64,000 nt of DNA, from assembly GCA_031216915.1 (NCBI GenBank), contig CM062297.1:830877337-830941336 (forward strand), read 5' to 3'. This document shows, in pieces, positions 10,650 through 21,775 of this stretch. The stretch's first letter is position 1; each line of letters begins with the position of its first letter. Source of the stretch: Pictodentalium vernedei (lineage: Eukaryota; Mollusca; Scaphopoda; Dentaliida; Dentaliidae). Below the pieces are notes generated by a model. The model was not told the DNA's origin. It saw only the letters and a program-made list of their open reading frames with translations, and ran no database searches. The position numbers were made by a program, and so were the translations under genes.

Positions 10650-10765
10650 TATACCCAGCAGGTAGACATCGGCCCTTCTCATACTTTCTAGACGAATACC
10701 AACATGCACAAAGACTCGGCCAGCAAGTAAATATGCTGTCCATGGAAGCCAATTGGGTTTATCCG
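10650..10765 (+). CDS. candidate internal exon of an unidentified gene
   Basis: A pyrimidine-rich TTTTGTTATAG acceptor precedes the segment, and a near-consensus donor, CCG|GTGAGT, ends it. Between them one frame is fully open and of protein-like composition (HRPFSYFLDEYQHAQRLGQQ, then VNMLSMEANWVYP). With the acceptor used here the exon starts in phase 2 and ends on a codon boundary. I do not recognise the family, and no neighbouring exon was found with confidence. It could also be a chance open frame. Confidence 0.35.
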
Positions 10766-11949
10766 GTGAGTTATGGTGCGCATGTTTCACTTGTTCAGTC
10801 CTGATGTGTTTACTAGTTCACAAAGCATTCTTTCATAGTGAGCGCACAGGAGCATGACCGTTCATTACCCAGGTGATGAAATGGTAGACTTCTGGTTAGA
10901 CACAATTGAGTGATTCCCTCATAGGTCGCAGTTGGTTATTTGAATGGCAGCATCCCTTGATGCTCGCTTACAGTTCTCATCACCAATCCTCAGCTCCACT
11001 ATCGAGGAACCACCCAAACATCGATATATATCTTACCTCCTACAAGTATCTGGGAATTTCATTCGTTCAAAGACGTCACATGCAGACTGCATATAAAACC
11101 ATAAACAGCGTGTCAACATCAATGTACGCTGACAGCTATGGGTAATCTCCCCTTTGTTCATTGACTATTCAAAATTGCGGCAGCCGATAAACGCTTCAAG
11201 TTGAAAGATTGAGTGGAGGAAGCGCATATTTGGTCTGAAGTGCACGTTTGGCAACTTAAAAGGCTTCATATTCTGTGGATGTGTGTCATGTTACCTTCGA
11301 AATGAAACTCTTTGGTATGTATGCGGAACAAGCCTGTGGTAGTAGAGTGCAATAGTAAAACTGTAAGAATGCATCGGTAATGAATGCTTATTTCAGGGCA
11401 GATAAAGGTACATATCGCTAGAAGTAGCAGTCGATGAAACAGATGACAACGAAAGTAGGAACACCCGGTAGTGTGTGAGAGGATAAGATCACGGTAGTTA
11501 TAACCAATAGTGGTGGTAGTAGTCTTCGAATGCAGTGGCTATCATAGTTAGGAGTTGCGGTAGGCTAGTAGTGAAACAAAAAACAGTAGTGATTTTCCAA
11601 TTCTTACAGGATATCCTGTTGGTCCTCTTCTATGAAAGCCTACTGGCACACACTTTAGTGTGAGTAAAGGGTGGAGGGAACTGAGTGCAATGAAGGGATC
11701 TGAAGCGGGATAGACGTGCCATATGATAGTTCGACATGAGTGGTGTTTTGAAGTTTGGTTGATCAGTTCTGTATATAAAAAAACCCCAAAATTGGGATAT
11801 TCAAAATTAGTCAATGGGTAGACAGAATGAGGCAGCCAGCAGGGCAGAACAGGCGCAGAACTACACACACTAACTGAATACCCATTTTCTTTCAAGTAAA
11901 AGACTTCTCCACGAGAGTCCGTTCGGAGAACCGAAAAAAAACTGTTACT

Positions 11950-11950
<1 letters not shown>
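10766..11950. other. spacer, no gene recognised
   Basis: Open frames of 79 and 115 codons occur but have no domain or splice support. Confidence 0.4.
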
Positions 11951-12001
<51 letters not shown>

Positions 12002-12004
12002 TTT
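11951..12004. repeat. (TTTA)n microsatellite
   Basis: An uninterrupted TTTA tetranucleotide run of about 13 units, the kind of tail often left by SINE or LINE insertions. The sequence to its right is AT-rich without a recognisable element. Confidence 0.95.
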
Positions 12005-13984
12005 GTTTATTATTTGTTTATGTGTTTACTTATTTATCGTGGAGATATAACGGTAATATTACAAAACAAGTAATAATTTGTCATGAAGTAAAAAAATTGC
12101 TTAAAACGAGAAAATACAATAGAATAATAAAAACTGGGACAATAATGAGTAATGACATAATCAGCTTAATTATTGAATATAATGCAAATCAACCTGTTGA
12201 TTTTGAGTGCATGAAATCACAAAACTTTGTTTGGACCGGTTTGAGAAAGATGTCTTGGAGATCCTTTTAGTGAAAGACAGCCTTCTGATATGATTGAAAT
12301 CTGTACAATGTAAAATAATGTGCTCCACTATTAACATATCGGCGCCTGAGTTCTAATGTGTTATATGTGTCTACCGGCACATAGAATACATTGGAACTCT
12401 AGGGACGATATGCTGACAAGGAACACATTCTGGGAAAATAGTACTCTCTGACAAAAAGGAATGTGTAAGTAGAACATGACTAATATGGCATCCAGTTAGA
12501 ATCACGTGATATTTCTCCAAAGGTTACTACACGTGCAATTGTCAGTAAAATTGGGCGGAATTGATGGAGTTTATTATTTGTCGCCCCATCTCGTTTCGCC
12601 TGCCACATAGATTTGATTTAGTTCCTGATATGTGGTTCAAACGCACTGAAATGAATACAAAACCTGAGGTATGCTTGTTTAAAGCCTTTTGTTCTGCCTT
12701 GTGTGCTCTGGTGTTAGTAGAGATACCAACATGCCCAGGTAATCAGCAAAATACGACATGGTATTGATCAGATAGATTAAATTATTCAATTTATCATGAT
12801 GTTCTAGGATCAGAGGGTTCCTCGACTTGGGATGAGTGAAGCTAGTTAAGTGGAATGAGGGTACCGGCTACCATGACTAACAAAAGCCCATATGGAGTTA
12901 AAATATGTGAATCCAGATGATGTGTTGAATAAGACGTTTCGGGGGAAAAAACATCGTCTTCCATTTTCAAGTTCTCTTGCCAAGACGAAAGTTCAGATAC
13001 ATAATTTCAAACAAAATGTACAATATGGTAATACACATAAAGTTATCAACAAGCGTCCGATAGAGTTGTAACAAATTAAAAAGTGATGGAGGTAGTACGA
13101 CTACTGGTTAGAAAATCGCGCTTTCAAGACGAATCTAAGCTAATGAAAATACTCTCGCTGAATCGAATCTCCCCCTTGCTAAGTGGCCGAGTGTACTCCA
13201 AATTCTAAACTTTGCCTACACGAGACGTGATGATAGAAGAACAGTTCAAGGGGAGAGATATAGTAGAATTTTTAGAACATCTGGATGATTCGAAAGCTTC
13301 CGAATAAGATAGCTTCGAATCGAATGTTCGGGACAATTTCGATTATAATTGCGAAGTTTCCCAGGGTCCAAGATAAACGATTATTTTGCAACCAAATGCG
13401 TATCGATGTCATAAACGCTGACAATGATAAGACAATTATCCAAATATTGTAAACAAGAGTCCAATCATCACTTATAGGTTGCAATAATTGCACTGGAAAC
13501 ATATCATATCAACATCCGTATTTTCATATTCAAAACCCGACTAGCACATAAGAAGGACTTTTCTATCGTCTGCAGAAAAGATTTGCAAAATTTGTATTGA
13601 TAGGAGTACTTTCACTAATGAAATTGTAAATCCTTTAGCTCCGCGTATTGGGTTTCTTAAAAATGACGTTGTGCTACGATGTCCAAGGGGTGTTTAAGGT
13701 TATTTGTCGTAAACATCAGGGGTTTTGATATGCCCTTTCTATTCGTGAGATTGTTCTTTAAAACTTTAGATTTATTCCCCGGATTTACGAACGTATAACG
13801 AAAACACCAGTCCGTTGACAAGCGAAGGAAAAAGAGAGTTCTAACTGAAGAGACCGAACAGGCCTTCATTGTTCTTCTCTTGTCATGGTTGAGATAGAAT
13901 TTGTTCGCTCGCTCTTCGAGATGTGCTGTCTATTTCGACAGGGCCTAGTCGGCAGAACATTTGTTGACAACGCTCGACTTGTGT
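12005..13984. other. spacer, no gene recognised
   Basis: Mostly AT-rich. Minus-strand open frames at 13272-13502 and 13657-13869 lie downstream of the DMN-repeat region and could be its decayed continuation, but show no family signature. Confidence 0.35.
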
Positions 13985-14395
13985 TCGCCTTCCACGATCT
14001 TCTTCAAATTGCCAACCTTATTTAAATTCATGTCCAAGATGGTCTTTCTTTTTCGTTTTCTTTTTGGCTGAGATCGAGTCGGCGTAGCGTCTGGTGAGTC
14101 AGTCGGTCAAATCGGGGAGATCGGGCAGATTGCGGATTTTCTTGGAATTCATGTCAACAGCTCTCTTCACTTTTCTGTCCACATAATTGTCTCTCAAGTG
14201 ATTGCCAATAGTCTGATGCGCGCTATCGGTGGAGTGTTTCGTGACCGCGCCTTTCAGATCGACGAGATCAGATAGACTGGCGATATTGCTAGACTCCATG
14301 GCAGTGTTGTGTTTGGTTGGACAGATTGTAGATTCTTCGTGAGATTGATATCTCTTCACGACATGCTGTTGGTGTAGGACATGGATATTCCACAC
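13985..14395 (-). pseudogene. degraded frames with repeated DMN-x-(N/K)-K-(I/V) motifs
   Basis: On the minus strand one frame contains AVDMNSKKIRNLPDLPDLTD and, after a stop and a frame change, another reads ILDMNLNKVGNLKKIVEGE near 14043-13985. The pattern (L/V)DMN-x-x-K-(I/V)-x-N-L recalls the repeats of phage-type tail fibres and of virus-like mobile elements, where it precedes YVD; here DNYVDRKVK lies just before. That comparison is from memory of the pattern and is weak. The frame starts at a GTG; an internal ATG begins at MESSNIASL. The region is broken by stops, so it is not a working gene. Confidence 0.3.
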
Positions 14396-14814
14396 AGATC
14401 CAGATTTAAACGCGTTTCTTGTTTTGGGGGTTGTCTATTCCAAATATATCGACTGGCATTTGTTTTTGTGTTTTTTTTTCTTTTTTTTCTTATTTATCTG
14501 TATTTTAACTTTTAATAAAAAGATACGATTTTTTATTCAGCACAAGTCACAGACTCAGTCTTGAACACGAGCACCCGGTGATAGATTTTTCAGGACTTAT
14601 AGACACAGGTGTCCGCGGACCCAGTAAATTCCGTCATCGGAGACGTCGTTCAGATTGAGTGTTATGCATTCGTTCCTTTCGGGCGTCGTCGAGTAAGGCA
14701 TCTCCCTACACGACACCGTGGAAATGTTTTATTTTTATTCTTTGACTCTTTCTAAAACGTTGAAGTTAGAGAGTGGTCTGTTGGGTAGAACCATTCCTTC
14801 GGCGGATATCTTTC

Positions 14815-15093
14815 TCAGCATTTTTTGAAAAAAATACTTTCTCGGTTTTTTTTATTTTTCAATTTCGAGTTATTTTTATAATGTCCTTTCGCAAACGTGT
14901 AGTTTCTATCCCACCAAATTATTCTCTTGTCGTCGATCTGATATCGTGGAGATAACTTCGGATCAGATTCATGATTCTGTAAATGTTCCCAACTCCACCG
15001 AAGCGACTCTCTTTGTAATCTTTGAAAGTGATCTGATTTTGGACAATCACACTCTTGACACTTTTTACATTTTTTTACTTCTTCTTCACTCAT
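14815..15093 (-). CDS. small cysteine-containing open frame, function unknown
   Basis: An ATG at 15093 opens a frame of about 92 residues starting MSEEEVKKCKKCQECDCPKS, with a CxxC-x2-CxC cluster that could bind zinc, then a charged helix-like segment (FQRLQRESLRWSWEHLQNH). It lies upstream of, and on the same strand as, the DMN-motif frames. I know no family for it. The frame ends in a lysine-rich low-complexity stretch, so it may be a fragment. Confidence 0.25.
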   Translation of the reverse strand: MSEEEVKKCKKCQECDCPKSDHFQRLQRESLRWSWEHLQNHESDPKLSPRYQIDDKRIIWWDRNYTFAKGHYKNNSKLKNKKNRESIFFKKC

Positions 15094-15840
15094 CACTCAA
15101 GGGTAAAGCTTAAAATTTAAATTAACAAATTCCAGAATTGGTCTGCCATCCGCTTCATCTTTGAACTCAACGGGTACATTTTGTTCACTCCTGATTCAAT
15201 TCCAGACTTGTGATTTTGAGGAATATCGGAAGAGGTGTTCTTGTCAAAATCTTCCGTCTCTTTTTTTCGTAGCACAGACTATCGCAGGCGCAGCACAAGG
15301 TAAGAAAAGGTGTGGGTTACCCAATATAACAATAGGTGGGGTCACCTATAAAACAAAAGGAAGGTTCCCATAGACTGAGTCGGGTAACTTTTAAAAATTA
15401 GTCCCCTCAAGTCAATTTTAAATAAGTGTGAACATGTGTGTATGTTGGGGATGGGGCACTCACTGGGTTATAAGAACCCCATTGGTTGAACATTGAACAC
15501 ACATTGAACTCTGACAATAAGACTGTTCACTTGTGTATTACGCAGCTGGAGCAGGTCCTGGGGTATATCAAAATTGGCAAAGAACAGTGTCAGAACTGAG
15601 GTCTATCCTGAGGATTCGGTTGGCTTTATTTACATGTGAACATGCAGAGTAAAGCCGGGTGTTACCTTTCAGTCTGTTGAAGCTTAACGTTGCACTGCAG
15701 GTAAACATGAGAAGAAAAGAGGAATGGTCCTTCGATGCGATCTACCTATGCTTGGGGAAAAGTGTTGATGGTCCGTGACCCATGTGCCCCAGCTCCGCTA
15801 TCCCTGAACTACAGCTTAACTTTTGAACGGTATCCCTTCT
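15094..15840. other. spacer, no gene recognised
   Basis: The phrase ACACATTGAACTCTGACAATAAGACTGTTC occurs at about 15500 and again at about 16095, flanking the foldback MITE, which suggests a wider duplicated repeat. No gene is seen. Confidence 0.4.
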
Positions 15841-16088
15841 TGTGCGCAATTGCCATATCGAATGGCATCTAAAGCACGGCAGGTTCTCCTGGTTACTAAT
15901 AGCATACACTGGCAATGTTTCTGCCAATGGACCTCCGGGTTACCCGGAGGTACATTGCCTGAAACATTGCTTGTGCACAGGCCATATGTACAAAATTTGA
16001 CAGCCTTACTATGGTCATAACGCGTAGATTAACGCACAGATTTACGTGCCATTTGTGCGCATTTCATGACAGGACTTCTGGTTTAACT
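15841..16088. mobile_element. foldback MITE with CCAATGGACCTCCGGGT core, copy 1 (left-truncated)
   Basis: It shares nearly its whole length with 23278-23587: TGCGCAATTGCCATATCGAATGG, the 37-bp central palindrome (about 15923-15959, decayed on one side), CTTGTGCACAGGCCATATG, ATAACGCGTAGATTAACGC and the right end GACAGGACTTCTGGTTTAAC. The left terminal repeat is lost. Confidence 0.75.
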
Positions 16089-17802
16089 GTAGAACACATA
16101 TTGAACTCTGACAATAAGACTGTTCGCTAGTGTATTATGCAGTGATTGATTTTATTCAATTCGATCCATAGATTTTAAAGACATCCGGGCAAGCCAGTGT
16201 TACCTCCAAACAAATGTATTTTGGAATCTATTATTAACTCGATTAAGAGTCAAATCAGCGATGACGGAGAAGAGGAAAGGCGAGTTCAAAATAATGCACT
16301 TTAAATTATTATGATGCGCTTTTAGAGGAGCTAAAATTGTTTCGACAGGGTTTAAAGACTGGCGAGTTTGCAAAGTATATGCTGTTTTCTTCAAGGGGCT
16401 GTGTATACAATTAATACGGTAACACGCCAAATTGTTGCATCTCAAATTGCCAAATCCGAGATTGCCGTGAACAAGTTGCCGAATCGCAGATTGCTGAAAC
16501 CCCGAAGCGGCCATCGACCGTATCGGCGTGTTCTTTCAGAGGAGCACTTGGTATCTACACCAATAAAAAACAACATCATTCAAATTATTTCATATTTTAT
16601 TAATCGGCATCAACACATTACTGATATTGAAACTATAACTATAAAATAATAATGTAGAATTTCATTACGGACATTAAAGACTATTTTGGGGACATCGAAA
16701 CATATTTCAAGACATTGTAGTATTATACATCTGAACAATATTAATATTAACAGATAGATCGCTAAATTGATTGGGTATACCAAGATTGGTTCATAGACAA
16801 AGCCGAAGGCGCGCTGGGACGGTGTGGGATAATCTACTCCCCTTAGCAGTACAACAATACTTGACACACCCATGAGCAGCATAGGAGGAGAAACAAAGGA
16901 GCTAGAAAAAGCCACCAGGACCCAGTCAGCCACCCCACCGATCATAGTGGATGGTTATGTATCTGTTATTCACGCAAATAAAGTCAGCGACCTATAGAGT
17001 ATAGTTCGCGAAGAATATTCACTTCCTTTCTGGACATGTTCAGTCAGCGAAAGCGAAAGACGGTGATGATTCTTAGGGTAGTCCTTGTTCTTCAGGTAAG
17101 TATAGTCTCCCACTTGTTGTAGTACTAGTGTCACAGAACGAGTCTTCCTAGACAAGTGTAGTTTGTCTCCGGCTCGGTCAGGCCCGCTGCCACCGAAACA
17201 CATATCTAGCACACGAGAGGGTCATAAGTGCCAAATGTTAGACGCTCCCCAAACGGGCCGAAGGTTCAGGGATATTTGGAGGCTCTGTTGGCTTAGGCCC
17301 TGATTCGGAGGGTTATTTTTAATCCGACAGGACGGGCCAAGCCAGATGCTGGTAGGTGGCTGGGTGGACTGCAGAGAAGAAGAAACCCAGCAGTAACGCC
17401 GCCTAGGGAGTGGCCCTGATATGATATTCCCTAACGTTTACAAAAACAAGATTAGAAAAAAGCTCTTGTAGTATTTTGGAAGGCCGCGGGACAAAAAAAA
17501 AAATAAAATAGTTGAGGTAATCAGTGTGTTTGTGGGTTAAGTGTACCTCAGTTCGCTGGTGAAGGTTTTAGTGATTTGTTAAGTTGACAGGGTTAGGGCC
17601 AATCAGCGCGCGGCACCCATCAACGTCTATTCTGGTATCTCTTATGAGGGACCGCGATGCAGATAGTTATGCGGCTCGCTGATATTCGTTTGCCGGTATC
17701 CACTCTGTGCGATTTACATGTGTGTGTCTGAATCGTGCTGTAGTTGTGCTGTCGTACGTACGCGAGTTGCTTTGATATGATAGTTTAGGTGATGTGTCGA
17801 TC
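16089..17802. other. spacer, no gene recognised
   Basis: Open frames of 93-111 codons around 16200-16945 lack domains. No repeat with clear edges was found. Confidence 0.35.
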
Positions 17803-18105
17803 AGCGCAGGGTTAACCATGAGCTGCACCAAGCAACGACGATGCTGGCACCTAATTCTGGGGGAGTACGGAGAACATTCTTATGTAGCAGTCGTTTATGC
17901 CTCTTCGTATTCCTCTGGGCGTTTGCATGACTGTGCCTATAACTGTGCTGTGAATTCGATGCCCATTTGTACCGACTTTTCGTAAAATGGTGGTATTAGT
18001 GGGGAGCTTGACGGGACGGGGTCAAACTATGAGCGGCACCGAGCACCGATGTTGCTGGCATCTATTCGGGGGAAGCGTGGTGAACAGAATTTATGCAGCA
18101 GGTAG
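17803..18105. repeat. duplicated block, about 210-bp period
   Basis: The string ATGAGC(T/G)GCACC(A/G)AGCA recurs at about 17817 and 18028, followed in both by GATG(C/T)TGGCA, TTCTGGGGGA/TTCGGGGGAA, GAACA and TTATG(T/C)AGCAG. This may be 3'-untranslated sequence of the adjacent LINE relic; that is inference. Confidence 0.5.
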
Positions 18106-18839
18106 TTTTCGACTGTCTGAGTGAGTGCGTGAGTTTGGTGGTTGTGTTGGAGTCGGTGTTGTTGAATTGTACGCGACAGGGCTTAGTATTGTTTGGTACG
18201 GACTGAGGCTACTTGGTTAGGCCTGAGTTTGATTTATTGTTTGGTCGGGGAGGGGGTGGTTGCGGGGGGGGGGGAATTACCTTCAAATTATTGTTTCCGT
18301 ACTCATTTACTTCGGAAATGAGCTCGCAGTCTTTAAGTTAGTTAAGAATTTTATCCGCGATGTTTTTAAATCGTGTTTCTAACATCTTGATGTCGTCCAC
18401 GTGTGGATGGTAGCGGTTGATGTTCGGGGGTGGGGGGGGGGGGGGGGGTGGGGGGCTATGCGGGGTTTTGATTACGTTAAAGTTTTGTTTTACTGAGATT
18501 TTTAATGATGAGTGTCCCGTATACGAGGACTGGTCGCATGATGTTTTTGTTAGCACCCCAGTCCTTGCCTCTTATCATTTAATTTGTTTTTTATTTAGCT
18601 CGGGTTACAGTGATGCATATGTTCGTCTTTAGAAGATAGTTTTTTGTCGATAGTTATTCCTAGGAACTTAGTCTCATTGCAAGTTTCAAGTTTTGCGTCA
18701 TAGAGGTACAAATTGTTCGGTAGATCTTGGCGGTTTGTTGGCGGTTTGTTTTTGTTATGATTCATTTTTGGGTTTCATTTGGATTACGTTTATTGTGTCA
18801 TTATGTACACCAATCTTCTTGGTCCTCTAGTGAGTATTG

Positions 18840-19510
18840 AAGTCGGCGTTCAATGATGTTCCGGGACCTACTGGCAGTATACAGTCCCTTGTCAACAGCG
18901 AACTGGGAGGTTTCTACCTGATTTTACCCACCTTGTAGATGTCGTTAACATAGATAATGAACAGGAGTGAGCTCAAGACCGAGCTGTGAGGCGTGGCTGT
19001 CTAAAGTTCCACTTTTGAAATCTCACGATTTAAACTTTTGTGAATTTTCCAGTCCGCTAGGAAAAGAGGAGATGATTCGGAGGATTTTGTGGGGTGGGGG
19101 GGGGGGGGGATTTTGGATAACTTGTATCTCATTCCGTTATTCCATACTAAGTCTTCTTCGACATCTACTAGAACCGCTTTCCTAATTTCTTTTCGGGACA
19201 AGAAGGTCTGTATGTAATCAATCAGGGGGTATAATTCTCTATGACCTCCTTGTTGTTTCAGTAGGCTGTTTGCCATTTCGTCGCCTGAGTGCTAGAATGT
19301 TCTATGTCCCCTATGCGACATAGAACACTCAAGCACCCAGGCGACGATTTATTGAAAAAGGTTAGTAGATTCAAGGTGTGTTCTGAATTTGTTGGTAATT
19401 GCGCGTTCGAATATTTTGCTCAGAAGACTGATGGGTCCGTAGTTTGATGGTTTGTTGGTGTCTTTATTCGTTTTGGGAATCATCACCCCCACGACTTCTT
19501 TCCATCATTC
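18840..19510 (-). pseudogene. reverse-transcriptase domain of the jockey-like LINE
   Basis: Separate frames give VVGVMIPKTNKDTNKPSNYG then PISLLSKIFERAI (RT fingers, the usual KPGK..P.SYRPISLLS region) near 19460-19395 and SSLLFIIYVNDIYKVGK (the GPLLFIIYINDI motif) near 18965-18915. The catalytic xADD box was not recovered. Frames break between every motif, and the hairpin at 19279-19346 interrupts the domain. Confidence 0.75.
19279..19346. mobile_element. 68-bp hairpin micro-element, copy 2
   Basis: It has the same length and sequence as 9605-9672 apart from a few substitutions. The arms are 19279-19308 and 19317-19346 with three mismatches, and the ends are CGTCGCCTGAG / complement. It is flanked by ATTT on both sides (19275-19278 and 19347-19350). 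It lies in the reverse-transcriptase part of a dead LINE, showing it inserted there. Confidence 0.8.
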
Positions 19511-20399
19511 TGGGAAATAGCCAACGGAAACGCAGCGGTCACGATTACAGTTAATCTCTCGATAAAGGCAAGGTCTGTTTAATGATTTTGTAAGAAATTT
19601 CGTCTTCGCTAGGGGAAGTGGAATTATTGCATTTACGGGTGTCATACATGATTTACGTAGCCAGGATGGGGCAGCGAGGCCCCCATCGTCGCCGGGTTCA
19701 TATGTTGGGGTGAAGTTCGGTTTAAAAGATTCGTTGACTATCTCTTTGAAGTCGTCATCAAAGTTGACACCTTCCTGTGTTTTTGTGATTGTCCTTGAGT
19801 CATAAGGCAAATATGTCGGCCTTTGACTTGTCATCAAGGACTTTCGTGTCATCGGTAAGTTGGAGGTGAAGTTCGGGGGGGGGGGGGGTGTTATTTGATC
19901 TTTTGCTTTTTTGTCCCGTAAGTAATGTGAACCTATCCAAAAACATTTTGAGAACACGTTGGCTGTTCAGTTTTCCAGTGATCCACTCCTATCGTCCGCA
20001 GTTTTCGTTTTCGATTGCCAGTTTGACTTCGTCGTGAAAGCCATTAGAAACAGTTTTTTTGGGGGGTGGAGTGTTTTCTTGGGACAGATTTCATCGAGCG
20101 CTTGAGTAATGCCGGCGCTGGGGGGGTCGAGAAGGCCGCTTCGAGTTCATTCGCGCTGGGGGTTTCAGTATCCTGACGTTTAGCCTCTACTATCTGTCTG
20201 AACACGTCCCATTCAGTTTGGGCTAGGTTCCGTTTTTTGAATGGTGTCGTACTTAGCTAGGCCGTTGTCCTAGGTGAGTGTGGAATGTATTAGGAGATGA
20301 TAGCCACCTAGTCATCATCGCTGATGGTCATGCATTTGATTAGGAAGTTGCTAATAATAAATAATCTAGAATACCGGGCGATGGAGAAGGTTGTCATAT

Positions 20400-20900
20400 A
20401 TGTGAGTCATCGATTAGCCATCATTTAATACGTGGAGGTCGTATTTTTCGATAATGTTAAAGACAGCGTCTCCGTTTGTTTCGGTTTTGCAAGAGCCGAA
20501 GTATTAGTGCTTGGCATTGACATCCCAGAGAAAGATGCAATGCATGTACTTTTCCTTGAAGAAGTGAAACACCTTTTCATTTACTACCTTACCTGGATCG
20601 ATGTACTAGGAAACTACATCGATCCCCTTCTTATCTAATTTGATTTCGGCTGCTTCCACCTCGGCATGGAGGTGGTCAGTGAGTATAGTCTTGTAGTTAA
20701 GATTATGTTTGATTAGGAGGGCAACGCCCCCACCTTTCCTGGTGGGTCGGTCCATCCTTAGGTACTCAGCCCGCTAATTGCGAAGTGCTTAGTCTTACGT
20801 ATCCAGGTCTCGCTAATGGCGACTAAATCTGGGTGCTCGAAATAGTGGGATATTTGCGAGTTTTTGAGTGTAATGCTCCTGGATTTAGGCTTTATTTATT
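20400..20900 (-). pseudogene. endonuclease domain of the jockey-like LINE
   Basis: Fragments fit an APE-type endonuclease: PDLVAISETWIRKTKH (the ILAIQETWL motif) near 20850-20790, then LWDVNAKH (GDFNAKH) near 20540-20510, and LHVLNDG near 20440-20420. This enzyme nicks target DNA to prime reverse transcription. Stops and shifts lie between the pieces. Confidence 0.7.
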
Positions 20901-21201
20901 GCGGCCTCAGTTAGTGAATGGGTTTTGAAATTTTGGGTATTGAAAAGAATGGATGCCGTTTTACTAACGTCTTTGCAAATTTCTGGTAGGCTGGCGGCGA
21001 TAATGTTTTTAGGACGCTGTGGAATGTTCCAGCTATGAGGGAACAGATGGAGTTGGGGAGGGGCCATTTTCTGAATAGTCGATTTTGAGCGATTTGGGCT
21101 GGATATTGGTTTTCACCGTTTTGTAAATTGTAATGGGAACAGCCCCGATAACTGTTTGGGTGTTGCCCCTTGCAGCTGAGGCACGTTAGCGTGACTGTGT
21201 T

Positions 21202-21775
21202 AGTAGTAGGAGATGAGGTAAAAAATTCGAAATAATACAACTTGTCGGGTTTATTTGGGTAATTAAACGAGGATTTTGTGGTAATTCTAAGCCAGAAAAT
21301 TATTCTTCTACAAAGGAACACACCCCTTGTACCCCCTTGGTACTATAGCACTACGTGCTACGCCGATAAATTGGGGAATCCGTAGTAAATAAAGTCAATT
21401 TCGGTGATTTGGAGGGATTGTCGGGTTTATTTGGGTAATTCGTAATACTCCGATTCAATCGAACACATCCTCCGAAAATACCCCTGTCTTGTTAGGTTTT
21501 GGGTCACATAGCAACCACGTGCTACCATAGAAACCAAGATGGCGGCCTCCAGTATACAAAATGACCGACGGAAACACGTATCACCCTAACAACACGCGCT
21601 GCGCATGCGCACTCACACCACGTATCACTATGGAAATGACGTCACAAGATGGCCGCTCACGCGGGTTGCCACGACAACCAAACATGGCGCCAACAGGTCA
21701 CGTGACATGACTTCACTTCCGGGGTCCAGCCCGGGGTCCATCCAATAAGGCACCTTTACCTCATCTCCTACTACT
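21202..21775. mobile_element. 574-bp inverted-repeat element carrying CRE, YY1 and NRF1 sites (copy B, complete)
   Basis: Perfect 21-bp terminal inverted repeats (21202-21222 and 21755-21775, beginning AGTAGTAGGAGATGAGG) and a perfect 6-bp flanking duplication TGTGTT (21196-21201, 21776-21781) define a DNA element. Inside are CAAGATGGCGGCC at 21535, the 12-bp palindrome TGCGCATGCGCA at 21600-21611, TGACGTCA at 21637-21644, and a second CAAGATGG at about 21645. A phrase TTGTCGGGTTTATTTGGGTAA occurs twice (about 21241 and 21419), so part is internally duplicated. There is no ORF of note, so it is non-autonomous. Confidence 0.85.
21600..21644. promoter_or_regulatory. NRF1-palindrome plus CRE cluster
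   Basis: TGCGCATGCGCA is the full NRF1 consensus and TGACGTCA the full CRE/ATF consensus, 25 bp apart. Both also occur intact in copy C (32331-32342 and 32298-32305). Function is not shown; the claim is an exact sequence match. Confidence 0.6.
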
